DNA from: Verrucomicrobiaceae bacterium
Lineage (GTDB): Bacteria; Verrucomicrobiota; Verrucomicrobiia; Verrucomicrobiales; Verrucomicrobiaceae
Direction: 5' to 3'
Assembly (NCBI GenBank): GCA_027487315.1
Contig: JAIYDW010000010.1
Location: 1 to 64,000, forward strand
Length of the DNA: 64,000 bases
In this document: in pieces, positions 17,086 to 26,765 of the stretch
Numbering within the stretch: position 1 is the stretch's first letter
Layout: every line of letters begins with the position of its first letter
Position numbers and translations under genes: made by a program
Notes under the pieces: model-generated
What the model was told of the DNA's origin: nothing
Database searches by the model: none
The model's input: only the letters and a program-made list of their open reading frames with translations

Positions 17086-17217
17086 AGCACTTTGGGTTCC
17101 GAATATGGAAACCGCGAGCGTGATAATCGCCGCGCAGAATATTGCAATCAGCGATGCATCACCGCACATTCAGAAACAGAACTCATTCACTCTTCTCCTC
17201 TGCCGAATGACTCAGTT

Positions 17218-19542
17218 CTAGCGTCCTAACAACGCCTCTACCTCGTCCAGGTATTTCGATATCGGATCATTCCGTGGCGGCAACTCCTCACGCACTCGAT
17301 CTGGCAGCGTGAGAAAATCCTCAAACAATCCACTATACCGCGTTGACTGAGTCGCCTCATACCAGTCCAAGTGATCTTGGACCGCACAAGCCTTCACGTA
17401 GCTCTCGACAGCCCGCTTGCGCAATGCCTTCAGTTTCTCATCCGCCCCTTTGGTCTTTCCAACTGACAACTCATTAATCACACTGATGTAATCGTTTGCG
17501 ATATCTCTGAATAGCACATTGCCTCGAACAGCAACGTCTTGGAGCGCAAGACGCATTTGGGAAAGCAGCCTCTGCTTCTCTGGATGCCCCATCACCACGG
17601 CAAAATCTTCCACCGGAAATGGAATCAGACTGCTTTCTGGAGGATTCAGGGACTGGTCTGCCGGCGCCTGAATGTACCGACCTCGCTCACCAAAGCTCAC
17701 AGGCCCCCTCGAAACCTTCACTTGAGTTGTAATCTCTAAGTCGAGGGCCGCTGGATCAAACAATCGCACTGAAACCTCCTTTTCACCGGGCGCCTCCGCC
17801 TCCTCCTTCGAACTTTTGTTACCGCGGAACCACTTCAACGGGTTCAACGACTTACCGCGCCCACCTTCAACCGGTGGCTCAGCAGACTTCTCTTTCGACT
17901 TCTCTGGGGAGGGTTCCGATTTCGATGCCTCTTCCTTCATATTGGCAGCCCTTTTGGCCTCAGCGGCCTCGATCCGAGCCTTCTCCTTCTCTTGCTTCTC
18001 TTGATCTTCCTTCTCCTTTTCTGCCTTCTCTCGATCCGCTTTCTCCTGAGCAGCCTTCTCCTTTGCTTCCTTTTCCTCGGCCCTCCTTAACTCCTTTTCT
18101 CGATCTTTAGCTGCAGAGGCTTCTTCTTTGGAAAGCTCCACTTTGTCGTCGGTTTTCGACATACCCTTCCCATCATCCTCAACATCCAACTCCTCTTTCT
18201 TCTCTTCCGAATCCTTCTGCCTGAACGGAATGAAGTTTCTCAAAAACCCCTTCTTAGACTTCTCTTCTTCGGTGGCCTCCACAGCAACCTCCGGCGCCTC
18301 GGGCAATTCCTTCGGTCGACTCGAAACCGACTTGGTTGCAGGCTTGCCCGACTTACTTGTCCCCGTTTTCTTGGCTGTCGAACTTGAAGAGGCCGACGCC
18401 ACCGATGCAGCCTTATCGTTATCAATCACAGGATCAGGCTCCTTCAAGGCTGCCGGACGTTGCGATGCTAAGCTCAATATCTTCTGGGGTTCCGGTAGCT
18501 TGCTGTCAGGAATAGAAGGCACTAGGAAGGTCAGCGCGCGATCAAGTAATTCCGCCGTCTGAGTGGGGTCCAACGTCTCCGCCATACTTGGCGCAGCCAG
18601 GGACGCCAATTGCAACGACCACCACTTGTTCAAGCTCGTATCGGACTCGGCCAGCGCTGGAAACCACTGTTTGAGCAATTCCCTCTGCGGCTTCTCTTCT
18701 TGAGCCAATGCAGCCAAAAAACGACTAAATCGCAACGGCCCATCTGGCTGGTCCAATACAGCCAGCACAAGGGCGCAACATGACGTCTCATAAATCGTGC
18801 GCGACAGCCCATCCAATCCAGTCGCCTCCGCATCCAAGATCTCCTCAATCCCGTAGACCTTGCCGCTCTTGAAAATGGCAGCAAACTCGGCACTCGGCCG
18901 CCCTCGCAATCGATAGTCCAACGCCTTGATCACTCCGGTGTGAACCCACGGCGGCACCAAGTTGGAATTTCTTCCGTCGGGGACCTCTTTGTGCGATCGC
19001 AAGATTCTCTCTGAAAGCAGCAGACGAATCAACTCCCTCCGGAAATCCGCAGGCCGCAGCCCGCTCCGCTCAGGCACATTCATTTGCAGGTGAAACCCTC
19101 CGTGCGTCAAAGCGCTAACCTGAGTGGTGATCCCCAAGTCCGGTGGATCCGCTGGCGTCAAAGCTTTGATCTGCACCACCACCGTTCGCACCCACGCGTC
19201 CGGGGTCCGCAACAAGCGCCCCAACTCCAAACCAATGTCCTCGCACTTCCCGGCAATTCCGCTCCGCACACGTAAATCAGGTCCATAGACAATGAATTGC
19301 CCAGAGGAACTTGTCGAACTAGGAACCGCAGACGACTTCGTTGGCGCCCGACTCGGAACTGGCGTTACCGGCACGGGCAGTACTGGCATATCAAGTGCGG
19401 GCGATGGAGTGAATGATGGCGGAACAGAGGGCGCGCCCGATAGTCTCTCTTGAGGCAATGGCAGATCATCAACCTGCCCGTTTACCATACCAAGAAGGCA
19501 CAAGCTTTGAACAGAAGCCAAGAAGAGAAAGGAGCGATACAT
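17218..19542 (-). CDS. Secreted Glu/Lys-rich coiled-coil protein of unknown function
   Basis: A 774-residue protein I do not recognise. A signal peptide (MYRSFLFLASVQSLCLLGMVNG) is followed by a proline-rich stretch to about residue 70. A more globular region of about residues 80-340 contains RELIRLLLSERIL and IYETSCCALVLAVLDQP. A highly charged segment near 390-600, rich in KEAKEKAAQEKADREKAEKE-type runs, should form a long coiled coil. The C-terminal domain (about 610-774) is helical and ends DPISKYLDEVEALLGR. It starts 2 bp after the stop of the membrane-anchored gene upstream, so the two are a coupled pair. Probable periplasmic or envelope location. Confidence 0.75.
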   Translation of the reverse strand: MYRSFLFLASVQSLCLLGMVNGQVDDLPLPQERLSGAPSVPPSFTPSPALDMPVLPVPVTPVPSRAPTKSSAVPSSTSSSGQFIVYGPDLRVRSGIAGKCEDIGLELGRLLRTPDAWVRTVVVQIKALTPADPPDLGITTQVSALTHGGFHLQMNVPERSGLRPADFRRELIRLLLSERILRSHKEVPDGRNSNLVPPWVHTGVIKALDYRLRGRPSAEFAAIFKSGKVYGIEEILDAEATGLDGLSRTIYETSCCALVLAVLDQPDGPLRFSRFLAALAQEEKPQRELLKQWFPALAESDTSLNKWWSLQLASLAAPSMAETLDPTQTAELLDRALTFLVPSIPDSKLPEPQKILSLASQRPAALKEPDPVIDNDKAASVASASSSSTAKKTGTSKSGKPATKSVSSRPKELPEAPEVAVEATEEEKSKKGFLRNFIPFRQKDSEEKKEELDVEDDGKGMSKTDDKVELSKEEASAAKDREKELRRAEEKEAKEKAAQEKADREKAEKEKEDQEKQEKEKARIEAAEAKRAANMKEEASKSEPSPEKSKEKSAEPPVEGGRGKSLNPLKWFRGNKSSKEEAEAPGEKEVSVRLFDPAALDLEITTQVKVSRGPVSFGERGRYIQAPADQSLNPPESSLIPFPVEDFAVVMGHPEKQRLLSQMRLALQDVAVRGNVLFRDIANDYISVINELSVGKTKGADEKLKALRKRAVESYVKACAVQDHLDWYEATQSTRYSGLFEDFLTLPDRVREELPPRNDPISKYLDEVEALLGR

Positions 19543-19544
19543 GA

Positions 19545-20153
19545 TCAACGATTGGTGGTTGCAGCCTGCGCAGCGGAGTCAAGGAAACGCGGATCCAGCA
19601 GCAGTTGATCATCCACAATTTGAATCTGATTCATGGCAAACAAAGCATCTATCTCAGGCCTCAAGACATCTGCCAAATGCGATAACACAGCCTTGGCAGG
19701 ATGCAGTAGTCCTCTGGGCACTTTCAAGCGTCCATAGGCTCCGTCTACGATCTCGCAGTGAAACTCGCTCTCCTCACGCTTCAAACGCAAATTCACCGTC
19801 AGGTCACACACATGCACCTCCGCCAGCCTCCATCTCAATCGAAGTACCACACCGCCCTCCCGAAGATCAACCTCCGGTGCCTCCATACGCCACCAAGATT
19901 TCGCCCCTCCCCATGCAGGACGTGAGGTGACGCTTTCAGCCAGATGTTCATTCAGACGTGCCTCGCTAATCTCAAAAGGGGCCGACCGCTTGATTGCCGC
20001 TTGCGCGAGTTGGTCCAATACCCCTTGCGTCGCTTTGCGTTCACCTTCTTGAGCCTGCAAAGCAGACCTTTGCGCCGGGCGATGCGCTACCCATGCCGCC
20101 CCAGTGAGAGCACTGAAAAGCAGAAGCAGAAGACTGTAGCGAAGAACATTCAC
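19545..20153 (-). CDS. Membrane-anchored protein of unknown function
   Basis: A 202-residue protein not recognised as a known family. One N-terminal hydrophobic segment (LRYSLLLLLFSALTGAAWVA) is either a signal peptide or an anchor. The remainder appears to be a single beta-rich periplasmic domain (VDLREGGVVLRLRWRLAEVHV, then DLTVNLRLKREESEFHCEIV) with a helical end. Its position directly ahead of the large secreted coiled-coil gene, with a 2-bp gap, suggests that they function together. Confidence 0.75.
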   Translation of the reverse strand: MNVLRYSLLLLLFSALTGAAWVAHRPAQRSALQAQEGERKATQGVLDQLAQAAIKRSAPFEISEARLNEHLAESVTSRPAWGGAKSWWRMEAPEVDLREGGVVLRLRWRLAEVHVCDLTVNLRLKREESEFHCEIVDGAYGRLKVPRGLLHPAKAVLSHLADVLRPEIDALFAMNQIQIVDDQLLLDPRFLDSAAQAATTNR

Positions 20154-20173
20154 CGAGAAAAATTCGATCGAGA

Positions 20174-20467
20174 TTAAGTCGTCGCACTTGAAGAACTACT
20201 TGTGCCCCCAGAGCTCGCTGCCGCGGTTCCCGCCCCACTACTCGACGACGAATCCTGTTTCGCCGCAGCCTTGTAGGCATCACTGCGATAGTCCGTGATG
20301 TAAAAACCAGAACCTTTAAAGATGAAACCGGAACCCAAACCGATCTTACGACGGACGGGGCCGGCGCATCCAGGTTGCGGGCAGTCGGTCAAATGAGGAT
20401 CCTTCATGGACTGCTTCGCTTCAAACGCATGTCCACAGGTTTGGCATTGATAATCGTAAGTTGGCAT
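20174..20467 (-). CDS. FmdB-family zinc ribbon protein
   Basis: A 97-residue small protein beginning with the hallmark MPTYDYQCQTCGHAFE. The zinc knuckle is formed by CQTC and CPQPGC. The KGSGFYITDYRS segment follows, and the tail is a low-complexity Ser/Gly/Ala/Thr run, all usual for FmdB-type proteins. The name comes from a putative regulator of formamidase, but the molecular role is unknown. It lies 20 bp upstream of the membrane-anchored protein gene and may be its co-transcribed leader gene. Confidence 0.92.
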   Translation of the reverse strand: MPTYDYQCQTCGHAFEAKQSMKDPHLTDCPQPGCAGPVRRKIGLGSGFIFKGSGFYITDYRSDAYKAAAKQDSSSSSGAGTAAASSGGTSSSSSATT

Positions 20468-20656
20468 AGAGAGGTCGAAGGTCGAATCAAGGAACTCAGC
20501 CGAAACTGAGGGCTGACAGTATAGCCAGCCGCTCTCGCCAGCAATGGGATTTTACCCCCTCCAAACGACGGCCACTTGCCTTAATCGAGGCCCGGCCATT
20601 CCCCTCTTCCCAAACCCACCTGTGTTCACCGACCCGGAAAAGGGAGATGATTTGCC

Positions 20657-22165
20657 ATGGTCACAAAGTGCCGCTACGTTCCAGTCATGGCTAAGGCCAA
20701 AAATCGACACCGTTTTCCCTTAAAAGATGCCCCCCCATCCTCGGCTGATGCTCCCGCAGTCTTGGATGAACCGACGAATCGCATAGCCTCTGAGCCATCA
20801 GATGCCCAATCCAGTCAAAGTTCGCGACTGGAATCATGGCTTAGAAAAGCCCAAGACGGTTGTCTCACCCGAACCGATTCAATTCACTTGGCCAACTTAC
20901 TCATTGAATCCAGGTCGTGGCCGATGGATAAAGTAGCAGTCGATCACCTTCTAGCCGAGATGCGTGCAGGCGCCAGCGCGATGACTCGAATGGTGCTGCT
21001 TGTCTGGGCAAAAGATGCTCAAGTCCACAGCCTGGCAAAACTCGCCGATGAAATCATTCGACATGAACAGGAGGTCCTGGCTTCGGCTGAATCGCTTTTT
21101 GCAGTGAGTGAACTCTCTCAATTTCTCGGCATTGTCCGGCCCTTTCGCTCCAATAAATTGAATCAACTCGCCCAATCTCACTTGCTGAACCACCCGGAGT
21201 TGATTTTGCCCGAAGGACTCAAGGAGTCCCTCGATGAAGCCGAAAAATGGACGCACGTCGGACTCTTGTTAGAATCGAGCAGTTCGACCGAACGCGTTTT
21301 CTGGAACAATCGACTAAGGAACCCCGAAATGACATGGAACTGGGAAGATCCAGATGCTCGAACAGCTTTGCGCTCTGCCTCCAGCTTTCTTCCCAACGCC
21401 CCAATCGCCGTTCAGCAACTCTTCCGTGCGGCGGTTCCCGATTCTTGGTGGGATCTGATGGAAAAAACCTGCTTGAAGCAAGCCGGAGCAGACGCAAACG
21501 AGCTATCCAGTCTGCATCTCTCGAAAAAACTCCACTCGAAGTCCTGGTTCTCTAAACCGGTCAAAATCGCGGCAATGGTCGCCTTGGTTGGTGCAGTGGG
21601 TGCCGCCTTAACCACCGAAAGTTTTGACTTCCGATCCAAAACGCCACCACCTCAGATTTTGCAAACCCCTTCACCAAAATCAGTCGCGGCACCAGTCAAC
21701 CCCTCTTTCAATTCGGTCAAACCTTCCCCTTCCAACCCGCCTCCATCGCCATCGCACACTCCCCAACTCGCACCATGGAGACTCCAGGAGATAGCCGATA
21801 TTCAGCAGGCGTTCCCTGCTCTTCAGCGCCTCCAGAACACCCTCCATACAGGAACCCTCAAAGAGGCTGAGCCTATTCTAAAAGGCAGTAGCTCCATCGC
21901 CAGCCTTCGAACTCCCTCCTACCAAGCGCTGCTTCGCTGGGCGATGGTTGATCCACCAGAGGACGCCGCTGTCAGGCGCGCAATCATTCGCGTCTTCACC
22001 CTGACCCCTCCCTTGTCAGATACCCTGCCCATTCTCGAAAAAGCCGCTGGCGAAGGTGAACCCTATCGCGACGAAATGAAAGAGATGGCCAGCATTGTTC
22101 TCAGCGCACGCCCAATGCCTCTCTCAACCGAGCACGTGGAACGATTGCGCAGAATAGCCAACTAA
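20657..22165 (+). CDS. Membrane protein of unknown function with one central TM segment
   Basis: A 502-residue protein I do not recognise. Residues 1-60 are polar and disordered-looking. A helical region covers about 60-290, and one transmembrane segment (IAAMVALVGAVGAAL) lies near 300-318. A Pro/Ser-rich linker (SNPPPSPSHTPQLAP) runs to about 375, and a helical C-terminal domain follows. The arrangement suggests an N-terminal cytoplasmic half and a C-terminal periplasmic half. An in-frame ATG at 20687 (MAKAKNRHR) is an equally possible start; a GGGAG element lies upstream of 20657. It is transcribed alone. Confidence 0.7.
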   Translation: MVTKCRYVPVMAKAKNRHRFPLKDAPPSSADAPAVLDEPTNRIASEPSDAQSSQSSRLESWLRKAQDGCLTRTDSIHLANLLIESRSWPMDKVAVDHLLAEMRAGASAMTRMVLLVWAKDAQVHSLAKLADEIIRHEQEVLASAESLFAVSELSQFLGIVRPFRSNKLNQLAQSHLLNHPELILPEGLKESLDEAEKWTHVGLLLESSSSTERVFWNNRLRNPEMTWNWEDPDARTALRSASSFLPNAPIAVQQLFRAAVPDSWWDLMEKTCLKQAGADANELSSLHLSKKLHSKSWFSKPVKIAAMVALVGAVGAALTTESFDFRSKTPPPQILQTPSPKSVAAPVNPSFNSVKPSPSNPPPSPSHTPQLAPWRLQEIADIQQAFPALQRLQNTLHTGTLKEAEPILKGSSSIASLRTPSYQALLRWAMVDPPEDAAVRRAIIRVFTLTPPLSDTLPILEKAAGEGEPYRDEMKEMASIVLSARPMPLSTEHVERLRRIAN

Positions 22166-22219
22166 ACCCAGCCAATCCTGGTCGATCCCTCTCTCATCTT
22201 ACAACAGCAACTTCATCAA

Positions 22220-23125
22220 ATGCGATTGACTGCAATGCATCAAAGGTCTCTAGCATTCCTTATTCTAGCAAACGTCAGTTTATTCGCAGCGATTCAAACC
22301 GGCCAAGCCCAAACAAGCACTACTCCATTTCTGGAAGTCCAAGACGGATCCCTGCCCCTCATATTCACGGTCCCTCATGGCGGCTCTTTGAAGCCTGCCG
22401 GATTGATGAACCGGCGCTATGGTAGTTTGGCCACTGATGCCGAAACAAAAACGCTCGCAGCAGAAATCGATCTTGCCATCAAAACGCGTTTGGGCGCGTC
22501 AGCCCATTTCATCATCAACAATCTCCATCGGTCAAAACTAGACCCCAATCGTGACATCACCGAAGCCGCTCAAGACGACCCCGGCGCCCAAAGTGCCTGG
22601 CTCGACTTCCATGCTGCTTGCTCAGCTACCACTCAAAAAGTCACCAAAACCCATGGATTGGGTCTATTGATAGATTTGCACGGACATCGACACGAGGAAC
22701 CCAATGTGGAAGTCGGCATGCTTCTCAATGCGGCAGACCTTCAAAACTCCGACGCTGAAATCTCATCAAATCCCAGCCTCTTATCGAAGTCTTCCATCAA
22801 AGAACTGGTTCAACGCACTGGCAAACCTCTCGCTGAACTCATCCGTGGTCCATCAAGTCTGGGCTCACTCCTGGAAATTCGTGGTCAGCGCAGCCTCCCC
22901 AGTGCCGTCCGCCCCGAACCAACGGCTGGAGCCTCATACTACAGTGGGGCCTACATCATCGCCACTCACGGTTCCAAAAATGGCGGTAAAGTCAGTGCCA
23001 TTCAACTCGAATGCCCATGGGAAGGGGTACGCGACACCGCATCGAACCGGAAACAGTTTGCACAACGGCTTGCTGACGCCCTCGCGGAATTCCTCCTGGT
23101 TCACTTACATTGGAAGAGCGAATAA
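22220..23125 (+). CDS. Secreted N-formylglutamate amidohydrolase-like protein
   Basis: A 301-residue protein with an N-terminal signal sequence (LAFLILANVSLFAAIQTGQAQ) and the motifs of the N-formylglutamate amidohydrolase superfamily: IFTVPHGG near residue 50, NNLHRSKLDPNRDI near 105, and LLIDLHGHRH near 155, which supply the zinc-binding His and Glu/Asp residues. Cytosolic members deformylate N-formylglutamate in histidine breakdown. A secreted form without hut neighbours suggests another amide or peptide substrate in the periplasm. It is transcribed toward the EPS operon end. Confidence 0.78.
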   Translation: MRLTAMHQRSLAFLILANVSLFAAIQTGQAQTSTTPFLEVQDGSLPLIFTVPHGGSLKPAGLMNRRYGSLATDAETKTLAAEIDLAIKTRLGASAHFIINNLHRSKLDPNRDITEAAQDDPGAQSAWLDFHAACSATTQKVTKTHGLGLLIDLHGHRHEEPNVEVGMLLNAADLQNSDAEISSNPSLLSKSSIKELVQRTGKPLAELIRGPSSLGSLLEIRGQRSLPSAVRPEPTAGASYYSGAYIIATHGSKNGGKVSAIQLECPWEGVRDTASNRKQFAQRLADALAEFLLVHLHWKSE

Positions 23126-23134
23126 CTTCGCCAT

Positions 23135-25513
23135 TCACTCAGCCCGATTGATCACCAAGCCACGCATAGCGGTTGAAGACATCATCGGCTGAAGAAGCGT
23201 CATGGCCGCCCGCAGTTTTGCTGGAGTCGCTCGCGCTCGATCATGAATCATGATCACATCCGTCGCAAGCGGAGCAAGGGGTGCCACATCGGCAAAATTC
23301 TTCAGCACCGGCGGACCGTCCAGAATAATCCAATCGACCCCCAACCTCGCACGATCAATCCAGGCACGATATCCATCCAACAGTTCGTTCGTCTCATACG
23401 CCGGAATATCATGCGCAGGCAACACAAACAGATCGGAGTTCCCATAGCGAACATCATCCAATCGACTCGCAAACGAACTGTGGCGCTCCGACTGCGGAAA
23501 AAAGTGATGGATCCCCGGCGCGCCAGCATGACAATCGATCACCAGCACCTTTCGCCCATGATGAACGAAAGTAGCTGCTAATGCCGCCGCCGCCAGACTC
23601 TTCCCTTCTCCCGACTCGGAACTTGAAACAAGAACCACTCCACCGGGCCCCGTGCGATAAAGCGCCTGCTTCTCTAGCACCCCCGTCAATTGTCGCAAAG
23701 AGGTAGCCGCTCCGCGCGGTTCTGATCGCAAACACTCCGCAAGAACTTGTGCAGGACCTTCAACCGCCAATATCGGAAACTCCGCCAGTACCGTCGTCCG
23801 ATTACCCGATCCAAGCGCCATCGGTGGAGGCGGAGCAGGCAGCTCTGCATTCGCAGGCGATGAAGTGGGTTGAACAGGCGGCACTTCGTTCGCCCCACCA
23901 GCCTCGTCAGATTTAACTTCAGGAGCCCTCAACAGCTTGATGATGTGGTCATCTGCCAGCCCCCACCCCAATGGCACACCCACAAAGACCAAACCAAAGA
24001 CCATCATCGACGCCAATGCCGCTAACGTTTTGTTGGGCTTGAGCGCCTTATCCGGAGGTGTCGCCACGTCCGCGATACGCAAAATGCCATTGTCAGTAAA
24101 CTGACCCGTGAGATCAGCCTGATTCATTCGCATCGAAATATTCTGGTACATTTGCCGATCCAACTCCACCTGATCAATGAGCATCTTTTCTTGAATCTCC
24201 TTGTCACCCATGGCTATCACATCACCACGGGTTCCACTGACCTGGCGTTTGAAATCCTCCAATTGCGCACTCAATGTGCTCACCTCTTGGCGTGCCATGG
24301 TCACCACTGATGCGATCAAAGTATTGAGTTCTCCCTTACGGCCCCTCAGTTCATTAGTCAGTCCTACCACCCGTGGGTGTTTGGGCCCGCAAAACTCCAA
24401 CAATGGCGTCAGTTGCGCCTCTAAAGCACTGATCTCGATGCGCTTCTGCGATACTTGAGGATTCTGGGCCACCGGCTGCACCGTCAGCAATTGAACCACA
24501 CTTGATCCAGCAGATTCGATCGCCTCCAACTCATAACGTGCGCGAGTCAACTTGACCTCAGTTTCCGCCAGCGCCGTGTTCAAGGCAGTAAGTTTCTCTC
24601 CTGTCGTATCTTTAACTCCTTCTGTCTTCCTCATTACACTCGCCTGTTGCCGATACGCTGCAAGCTTAGCCTCGCTCTCCTGAAGATTCTTTCGCAATTC
24701 CACCGCCTTCTGTCCAAGAAATTCCGAAGCTGCCATCGTTCCGCTCCGTTCCTGCTTGCCCACATAAGCAATGTATTGATTCACATACCGATTTGCCATA
24801 TCCGCGCAAACCTGAGGTTCTTCTCCCCTCACTTGCACCCTCAAGATAAAAGACTCTTTCAAGGGTTCCACTCGAGTCACCGCCGCCAACTTCTTGATGA
24901 ATACCTCGCGCAAATTTGGGGCAGCCTTCGGCTTCGAAAGCCCTGCCCAATCCATCACTATCGTCTGAAATGACTTTCGAGAGAGGTCTGGCTCAATGTA
25001 CTCGTACCGTGTCGCAGTCGGAGTGTTGTCGTGAAGATACTCCAGAAAACTGCGCGACTTCAGTTCCATTAAATGGTTATTTACCAATAATGGCGCACTA
25101 AGTTCGCCGACCGACGATGTTCGCCCCAACTGCTCAAAGTTAAACACATTTGAGTCCTGAATCCGAAGCAGCAGTTGAGCCTCCGCCTGAAACACCTTCG
25201 GCCCGGTTCCCAAGGCAACAAATGCCAACACTGCCAACGGCAAACCGTACAGAATGCCGCGCCTCCAATTCTGGCGCATGTAGCCCACCAAATCTGCAAG
25301 ACTGATCACCCCTTCTTGACTGGCAGGAACCGTGTTTGGAACAACCAAAACGGGTTGGGGAGGCGGCAGCATCGAGGGAGTCGACTGGTAGACTGCCAAC
25401 GATTGTTCTTTCCCTCCCGCTACGACCAACGACCCCGTCGCAGACGAGGCTCCGGATCGAGGACTTAAGGATTCATGGTTCATAGTGCTGTAGGATAAAG
25501 TTTCAGGGGCCAT
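23135..25513 (-). CDS. Polysaccharide chain-length determinant with C-terminal BY-kinase-like domain
   Basis: A 792-residue Wzz/Wzc-type inner-membrane protein. The Wzz domain runs from about residue 65, with TM1 near 87-104 and TM2 near 497-518, and a coiled-coil periplasmic part (about 260-460) between them. The cytoplasmic C-terminal ATPase has Walker A SESGEGKS (632-639), Walker A' VLVIDCH (656-662) and Walker B IILDGPP (729-735). Walker A' lacks the second Asp of the family and no C-terminal tyrosine cluster is present, so autophosphorylation may be reduced or absent. It ends the EPS operon. An alternative ATG at 25483 avoids an 11-bp overlap with the upstream glycosyltransferase. Confidence 0.9.
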   Translation of the reverse strand: MAPETLSYSTMNHESLSPRSGASSATGSLVVAGGKEQSLAVYQSTPSMLPPPQPVLVVPNTVPASQEGVISLADLVGYMRQNWRRGILYGLPLAVLAFVALGTGPKVFQAEAQLLLRIQDSNVFNFEQLGRTSSVGELSAPLLVNNHLMELKSRSFLEYLHDNTPTATRYEYIEPDLSRKSFQTIVMDWAGLSKPKAAPNLREVFIKKLAAVTRVEPLKESFILRVQVRGEEPQVCADMANRYVNQYIAYVGKQERSGTMAASEFLGQKAVELRKNLQESEAKLAAYRQQASVMRKTEGVKDTTGEKLTALNTALAETEVKLTRARYELEAIESAGSSVVQLLTVQPVAQNPQVSQKRIEISALEAQLTPLLEFCGPKHPRVVGLTNELRGRKGELNTLIASVVTMARQEVSTLSAQLEDFKRQVSGTRGDVIAMGDKEIQEKMLIDQVELDRQMYQNISMRMNQADLTGQFTDNGILRIADVATPPDKALKPNKTLAALASMMVFGLVFVGVPLGWGLADDHIIKLLRAPEVKSDEAGGANEVPPVQPTSSPANAELPAPPPPMALGSGNRTTVLAEFPILAVEGPAQVLAECLRSEPRGAATSLRQLTGVLEKQALYRTGPGGVVLVSSSESGEGKSLAAAALAATFVHHGRKVLVIDCHAGAPGIHHFFPQSERHSSFASRLDDVRYGNSDLFVLPAHDIPAYETNELLDGYRAWIDRARLGVDWIILDGPPVLKNFADVAPLAPLATDVIMIHDRARATPAKLRAAMTLLQPMMSSTAMRGLVINRAE

Positions 25514-26765
25514 GAGGCAAAGGAGTGGTTAGAGTTTGAGCACGCAACGCCGACTTGATTCGACTAGGAGCAGCACCTCGCAGTTCCATCGCCCGTAAAA
25601 TGATGTCATTGACAATCTTCACATCAAAGACCTCCTCCGCTAGTCGCCGACTTGCCGCACCCATGGTGATCAGCCCCTTGCGATCTCTCAAACAACGCCT
25701 CATGGCCTCGGCTACAGCATCGACGTCCTGAGTGCGTGTCAAAAAGCCGTTTTCACCCTCCATTAAAACCTCACCAGCCTCGCGCTGCGCCTCACCTTGC
25801 TCGGTAAGTCGCACGCACTCCTTCGCTCCAACCGAGTTTGTCGTGATGACAACCCGGCCCATCGACAAAGCTTCCAAAGTCGCGTGTGGCACCCCTTCCC
25901 GATACCAAGTCGGAAGCACAAAGACATGCATGTCCTTTAGAATTCCGGCGACATCACGCACCATCCCATGATATGTCACCAATCCCTCCTTCACCCATCC
26001 CTCTACAGTGGATTCCTCAACACGATTCGGATTGGGGTCAAATGGTCCCACCAAATGAAACTCGGCTTCAGGAAACTCTTTCTTCACCTGCCGTGCGGCC
26101 TCCGCAAACACCGCTACGCCCTTGCTCAAAAGCAACCGACTAACCAAGACAAATCGCAATGGCCCTCCCATAGCCACATCAACGTCCTTTTCCAATGGCA
26201 CATGCGGAAACTCTTCAATATTCACCCCCGATCCCGCCGTCACATGAACCGGCACCCCGGCAGGCAACAGTTTCAATTCCTTGAATAGCCGCCTGTCATC
26301 CTCGTTTTGCATGAAGATCACATCAGCTCGCTTCAACGCAAACCGATGCAGCAATTTCGAAATCGCTTGAAGCAACCTACCCTTCAAGGTCGTCTGCTTC
26401 ACAAAAGTGAAACCCAATCCCGGCAATAATGCATAAACCTTGGGAACTCCCGCAAGCCTCGCGATCGGACATCCATACAACACGGACTTAATCGTGTAGG
26501 CAAAAAGGGCCTCGGGTCTCTCTCGACGAAATAACCGAAACATGTCCAGCCAAGTTTCCCGATCTCGAATCAAGTTCACCCGGGACCGGACCATGCGAAT
26601 CGGCTCATGCCGCCCCCCCAGTTCACTCATAAATTGCCGAACATGCGGATAATCTTCCGCAGCTGCGGTCACTACTTCACACCCCGACTCAGCCATCTCC
26701 CGAATGAGATCACCACGATGATAAATGAGTGTATTCGCGTCAGCAGTTAGGACGATGACTTTCAT
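25503..26765 (-). CDS. Glycosyltransferase family 4
   Basis: A 420-residue GT-B fold enzyme that adds a sugar to a lipid-linked EPS repeat unit at the cytoplasmic membrane. The N-terminal half has GLGFTF and a hydrophobic patch near residues 95-120, as in PglA/CapM-like enzymes. The nucleotide-sugar half has VSRLLLSKGVAVFAEAARQV and the family motif REGVPHATLEALSMGRVVITT with EGENGFL downstream. Both ends overlap their neighbours (4 bp upstream, 11 bp downstream if the long start of the next gene is used), showing tight coupling in the operon. The donor sugar cannot be told. Confidence 0.9.
   Translation of the reverse strand: MKVIVLTADANTLIYHRGDLIREMAESGCEVVTAAAEDYPHVRQFMSELGGRHEPIRMVRSRVNLIRDRETWLDMFRLFRRERPEALFAYTIKSVLYGCPIARLAGVPKVYALLPGLGFTFVKQTTLKGRLLQAISKLLHRFALKRADVIFMQNEDDRRLFKELKLLPAGVPVHVTAGSGVNIEEFPHVPLEKDVDVAMGGPLRFVLVSRLLLSKGVAVFAEAARQVKKEFPEAEFHLVGPFDPNPNRVEESTVEGWVKEGLVTYHGMVRDVAGILKDMHVFVLPTWYREGVPHATLEALSMGRVVITTNSVGAKECVRLTEQGEAQREAGEVLMEGENGFLTRTQDVDAVAEAMRRCLRDRKGLITMGAASRRLAEEVFDVKIVNDIILRAMELRGAAPSRIKSALRAQTLTTPLPHGP

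Noticed and set aside
17530..18120. Glu/Lys-rich segment as a sign of frameshift or low-quality sequence
   Set aside because: The frame is continuous and heptad-like composition fits a real coiled coil.
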